Shown here in pieces: positions 5,427-6,707 of a stretch of 6,707 nucleotides of DNA. The translations under genes and the position numbers were made by a program. Below the pieces are notes generated by a model, which ran no database searches, was not told the origin of the DNA, and saw nothing but the letters and a program-made list of their open reading frames with translations. Within the stretch, counting starts at the first letter, position 1. Every line of letters starts with the position of its first letter. This DNA is from Spirochaetaceae bacterium (GTDB lineage Bacteria > Spirochaetota > Spirochaetia > Treponematales > Breznakiellaceae): NCBI GenBank assembly GCA_031290855.1, contig JAISLM010000033.1, positions 1 through 6,707 of the forward strand, given 5' to 3'.

Positions 5427-5966
5427 ATGAGACATTTAAGAATGCTGAAACAGGGCGTGTGGTACGAAATCAGTACCCGCGTCAACAACAGAGAACCACT
5501 GTTCCGAGGGGGCCGGGCGCCGGCGCTGTTCGACCGGGTGTTCCGGGAGACCGCGAACAGGTTTGTCTTCGCGGTCCGGGGCTTGAGTCTCGCCGGCGAC
5601 CGGCTGGCCTTTTACATCAGGCCCGCGGACGGGTTTGAGCTGCCCGCGATAATGAAATGGCTGAAGCGGACCTTTGCCATTAGGTACAACCGGGACAATG
5701 GACGGACGGGGCACCTGTGGGGCGACCGGTACCGCTCGCGGATTTTGGAAGGGGAGCCGCCGGACGGCGGGGAGGCGGGGGCGGCGGGGGCGGAAGTTCC
5801 GCCGGCCTGCGGGGTCAGACCCGTAACCACGCGCCGCCCCGCCGGACGCACGGCGGCGGGAGCCCCGCCGGACGGCGGCAGGGTCAGACCCCGTAGCGGG
5901 AAACGGGCTGCCGGGGCCGCGTTTTCCCGCCTATACCCCCTTACCGTGGCCCCGGCGCCCGGATAA
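5427..5966 (+). CDS. IS200/REP-associated (RAYT-like) transposase-family protein lacking HUH
   Basis: Residues 1-110 resemble the Y1-transposase fold of REP-associated proteins: MRHLRMLKQGVWYEISTRVN, NREPLF (21-26), FDRVFRETANRF (35-46), WLKRTFAIRYNRDNGRTGHL (78-97) and WGDRYRSRIL (98-107). RAYTs act on palindromic REP DNA. The place of the HUH metal motif (normally NHVH) reads DRLAFYIRP (58-66), and the C-terminal helix that carries the catalytic tyrosine in typical members is missing. In its place is a Gly/Ala/Pro/Arg-rich tail (111-179) encoded by palindromes, including GVRP and RVRP from GGGTCAGACCC and PPDGG twice. It ends in APAPG. Catalysis by the usual mechanism is doubtful. It may be a domesticated or degenerate DNA-binding relative. 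I recall similar proteins in termite-gut treponemes but cannot verify this. The ATG at 5427 follows an AT-rich stretch (CATATATATTTAC) with no Shine-Dalgarno. Confidence 0.7.
   Translation: MRHLRMLKQGVWYEISTRVNNREPLFRGGRAPALFDRVFRETANRFVFAVRGLSLAGDRLAFYIRPADGFELPAIMKWLKRTFAIRYNRDNGRTGHLWGDRYRSRILEGEPPDGGEAGAAGAEVPPACGVRPVTTRRPAGRTAAGAPPDGGRVRPRSGKRAAGAAFSRLYPLTVAPAPG
5757..5770. repeat. CCGCCG-GA-CGGCGG palindrome, copy 1
   Basis: A perfect six-base stem with a two-base centre inside the RAYT-like gene, encoding part of PPDGG. An identical 14-base copy lies at 5865-5878. Confidence 0.7.
5811..5822. repeat. GGGTCAGACCC palindrome, copy 1
   Basis: GGGTC and GACCC flank a central A, with an extra G on the left. 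It is read as GVRP in the RAYT-like frame. GGGGTCAGACCCC-type motifs are, to my knowledge, common beside IS200/REP-type transposase genes, which suggests it is the protein's own target sequence. Confidence 0.65.
5865..5892. repeat. Paired palindromes: CCGCCGGACGGCGG plus GGGTCAGACCCC
   Basis: The second exact copy of the 14-base palindrome (5865-5878) is followed after two bases by the second GGGTCAGACCC (5881-5891, plus C5892). Together they form a double-hairpin unit resembling a REP pair, still in frame with the gene (PPDGG, then RVRP). Confidence 0.65.
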
Positions 5967-6074
5967 GCGGCATAATCCGCCCGGCGAACCGCGGCAGCCG
6001 CCATTTCCTCCCCAAAGCGGACCCGTCCAGGGGGATACGTCTGCCCTGAAATCTGAATTGTGGGTCAAGTTTAT

Positions 6075-6604
6075 AAGGAGAACGGGGTGTTTGTGGCGGA
6101 GACGGAGGGCGCGACTGATGTATACCGGCGGGGTACAATGAAAAACGGCCGGTAATCTGTACGGACGAACAACCAGTGCAACTGCCGGGGGGCGGGGGAA
6201 GCGATGCCGATGAATAAGCGGCATCGCAAACCGAAATACAATGAGTACATACGCAAGGGGACATACGGTATCTTTATGTTTGTGGAACCGCTGGGCGGGA
6301 GGTGGTATGTGTCAGCGTCAGTCCGGAGGACGAGGAAAGATTGGGCGCGTAAAGTAAAGTCCATAGCCGCCTAACAGTACCCGCAGGCTGAAAAGTGGTG
6401 TTAGTAACAGACAATCTGAATACCCATACGCTATCTTCGTTATATGAAAGCTTCCAGGCGAAAGAAGCGTTTGCCATAGCGCGGAAACATGAGATACATT
6501 ACACGCCCAAGCGCGGAAGTTGGCTCAACATAGCGGAGACAGAATTAAGCTCCATGACCAGTCAATTCGTAATGTTCCTTCAAATTAGCCTGTTCCAAAA
6601 CTAA
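6075..6604 (+). pseudogene. IS630-family transposase remnant with frameshifts and stop
   Basis: The catalytic half of an IS630 transposase can be read across frames. KENGVFVAETEG and DVYRR (6075-6131) match the region before the first catalytic residue. A shift near 6132 leads to YNEKRPVICTDEQPVQLP (6134 on), holding the first Asp. A shift in the G-run around 6187-6197 leads to GEAMPMNKRHRKPKYNEYIR, GIFMFVEPLGGRWYVSASVR and KDWARKVKSIAA, ending at a TAA stop (6372-6374) before QYPQAEK. One lost G at 6395 then moves the frame to VLVTDNLNTHTLSSLYESF, with the second Asp, and IHYTPKRGSWLNIAETELSS, with the third (Glu). Homology ends at MTSQ (6565), and an unrelated tail FVMFLQISLFQN runs to TAA 6604. 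The N-terminal DNA-binding half and the C-terminus are missing. It cannot make an active enzyme. Confidence 0.88.
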
Positions 6605-6611
6605 TTGACTG
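6559..6611. repeat. 9-bp inverted repeat at the IS630 break point
   Basis: CAGTCAATT at 6559-6567 is the exact reverse complement of AATTGACTG at 6603-6611. The left arm covers the last codons matching IS630 (S-Q), so the repeat begins where homology stops. It may be the end of an inserted small element or a deletion scar. Confidence 0.5.
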
Positions 6612-6626
6612 TGCGCTAAAGCGCAC
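6611..6626. repeat. GTGCGCT-AA-AGCGCAC hairpin
   Basis: A perfect seven-base stem with an AA loop right after the 9-bp inverted repeat. Its centre GCTAAAGC is repeated in the next hairpin (6656-6667). Confidence 0.6.
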
Positions 6627-6645
6627 GGTTTTGGACCAGGCTCTT

Positions 6646-6685
6646 GCGGTTTTTCAGGCTAAAGCCTTGCAAAACCGCGTTTTTT
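6646..6685 (+). terminator. Rho-independent terminator-like hairpin
   Basis: GCGGTTTT (6646-6653) pairs with AAAACCGC (6671-6678). Inside, AGGCT (6656-6660) pairs with AGCCT (6663-6667) around AA. The stem is followed after one G by six T (6680-6685). It would stop plus-strand transcription coming from the IS630 remnant. Its centre shares GCTAAAGC with the hairpin just upstream, so it may also be part of a dispersed repeat. Confidence 0.55.
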
Positions 6686-6707
6686 AAAGGTTGCTGGACA
6701 AGCGAAG

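Larger units (their letters stand above)
5283..6073. mobile_element. RAYT-like cassette bounded by 13-bp inverted repeats
   Basis: TAAACTTGACCCA at 5283-5295 and its exact reverse complement TGGGTCAAGTTTA at 6061-6073 flank a segment of 791 bp carrying the small transposase-like gene. Identity stops sharply outside the 13 bases. Left of the cassette is the GGTCTGCTCC repeat, right of it the IS630 remnant begins within two bases. No target-site duplication is seen. IS200/REP-type transposases do not normally use inverted termini, so these repeats may be substrate sites placed near the gene rather than ends of a classical element. Confidence 0.45.

Noticed and set aside
5612..6364. Several overlapping minus-strand frames over the cassette and IS630 remnant
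   Set aside because: They are driven by G+C-rich palindromes and lack motifs; the plus-strand frames have clear transposase signatures.
1..6707. CRISPR array, tRNA, rRNA or replication origin
   Set aside because: No regularly spaced repeats, tRNA-like cloverleaf or ribosomal sequence was found on either strand by eye.

Overview
This G+C-rich bacterial window holds a short core of housekeeping genes surrounded by decayed mobile DNA. No rRNA, tRNA or CRISPR array is visible. The source is not certain. A relaxed lipoprotein signal, an IS630 element with an LNTHTLSSLYE-type transposase, and a small IS200/REP-like transposase with GTCAGAC palindromes are features I associate with host-gut spirochaetes (Treponema-like). 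That is inference from memory, not a search result.

Layout from left to right. The C-terminal end of an IS630 transposase, broken by a stop, enters from outside the window (1-168). A 282-residue protein of uncertain function, possibly a diverged PAP2-like phosphatase, lies on the minus strand (182-1030). A gene-free stretch with several hairpins and a possible promoter follows (1031-1383). Next is a decayed NarL/LuxR-type response regulator, with a receiver stripped of its phosphorylation residues, about 210 bp of extra DNA in the linker, and a recognisable LuxR helix-turn-helix in another frame (1384-2172). Then come three intact plus-strand genes: a phosphodiester-glycosidase (NAGPA-domain) lipoprotein (2194-3087), moaA (3242-4222), and a MOSC-MogA fusion (4224-5177). 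After them is a roughly 0.8 kb cassette with a 13-bp inverted repeat, carrying a RAYT-like transposase gene (5283-6073). It abuts a second, frameshifted IS630 transposase (6075-6604), followed by two hairpins, one with a T-tract.

The functional core is the molybdenum-cofactor pair. MoaA starts cofactor synthesis from GTP. The fusion protein joins a MOSC domain to a MogA-type domain that adenylylates molybdopterin. The two genes are one nucleotide apart and surely co-transcribed. A candidate three-way-junction RNA lies upstream of moaA. The other pathway genes (moaC, moaD/E, moeA, transport) are not here.

The best leads for something unusual are the RAYT-like cassette, which lacks the HUH motif and encodes its palindromes within its own reading frame; the short repeat shared by the response-regulator insertion and the cassette's left flank; and the structured leader before moaA.
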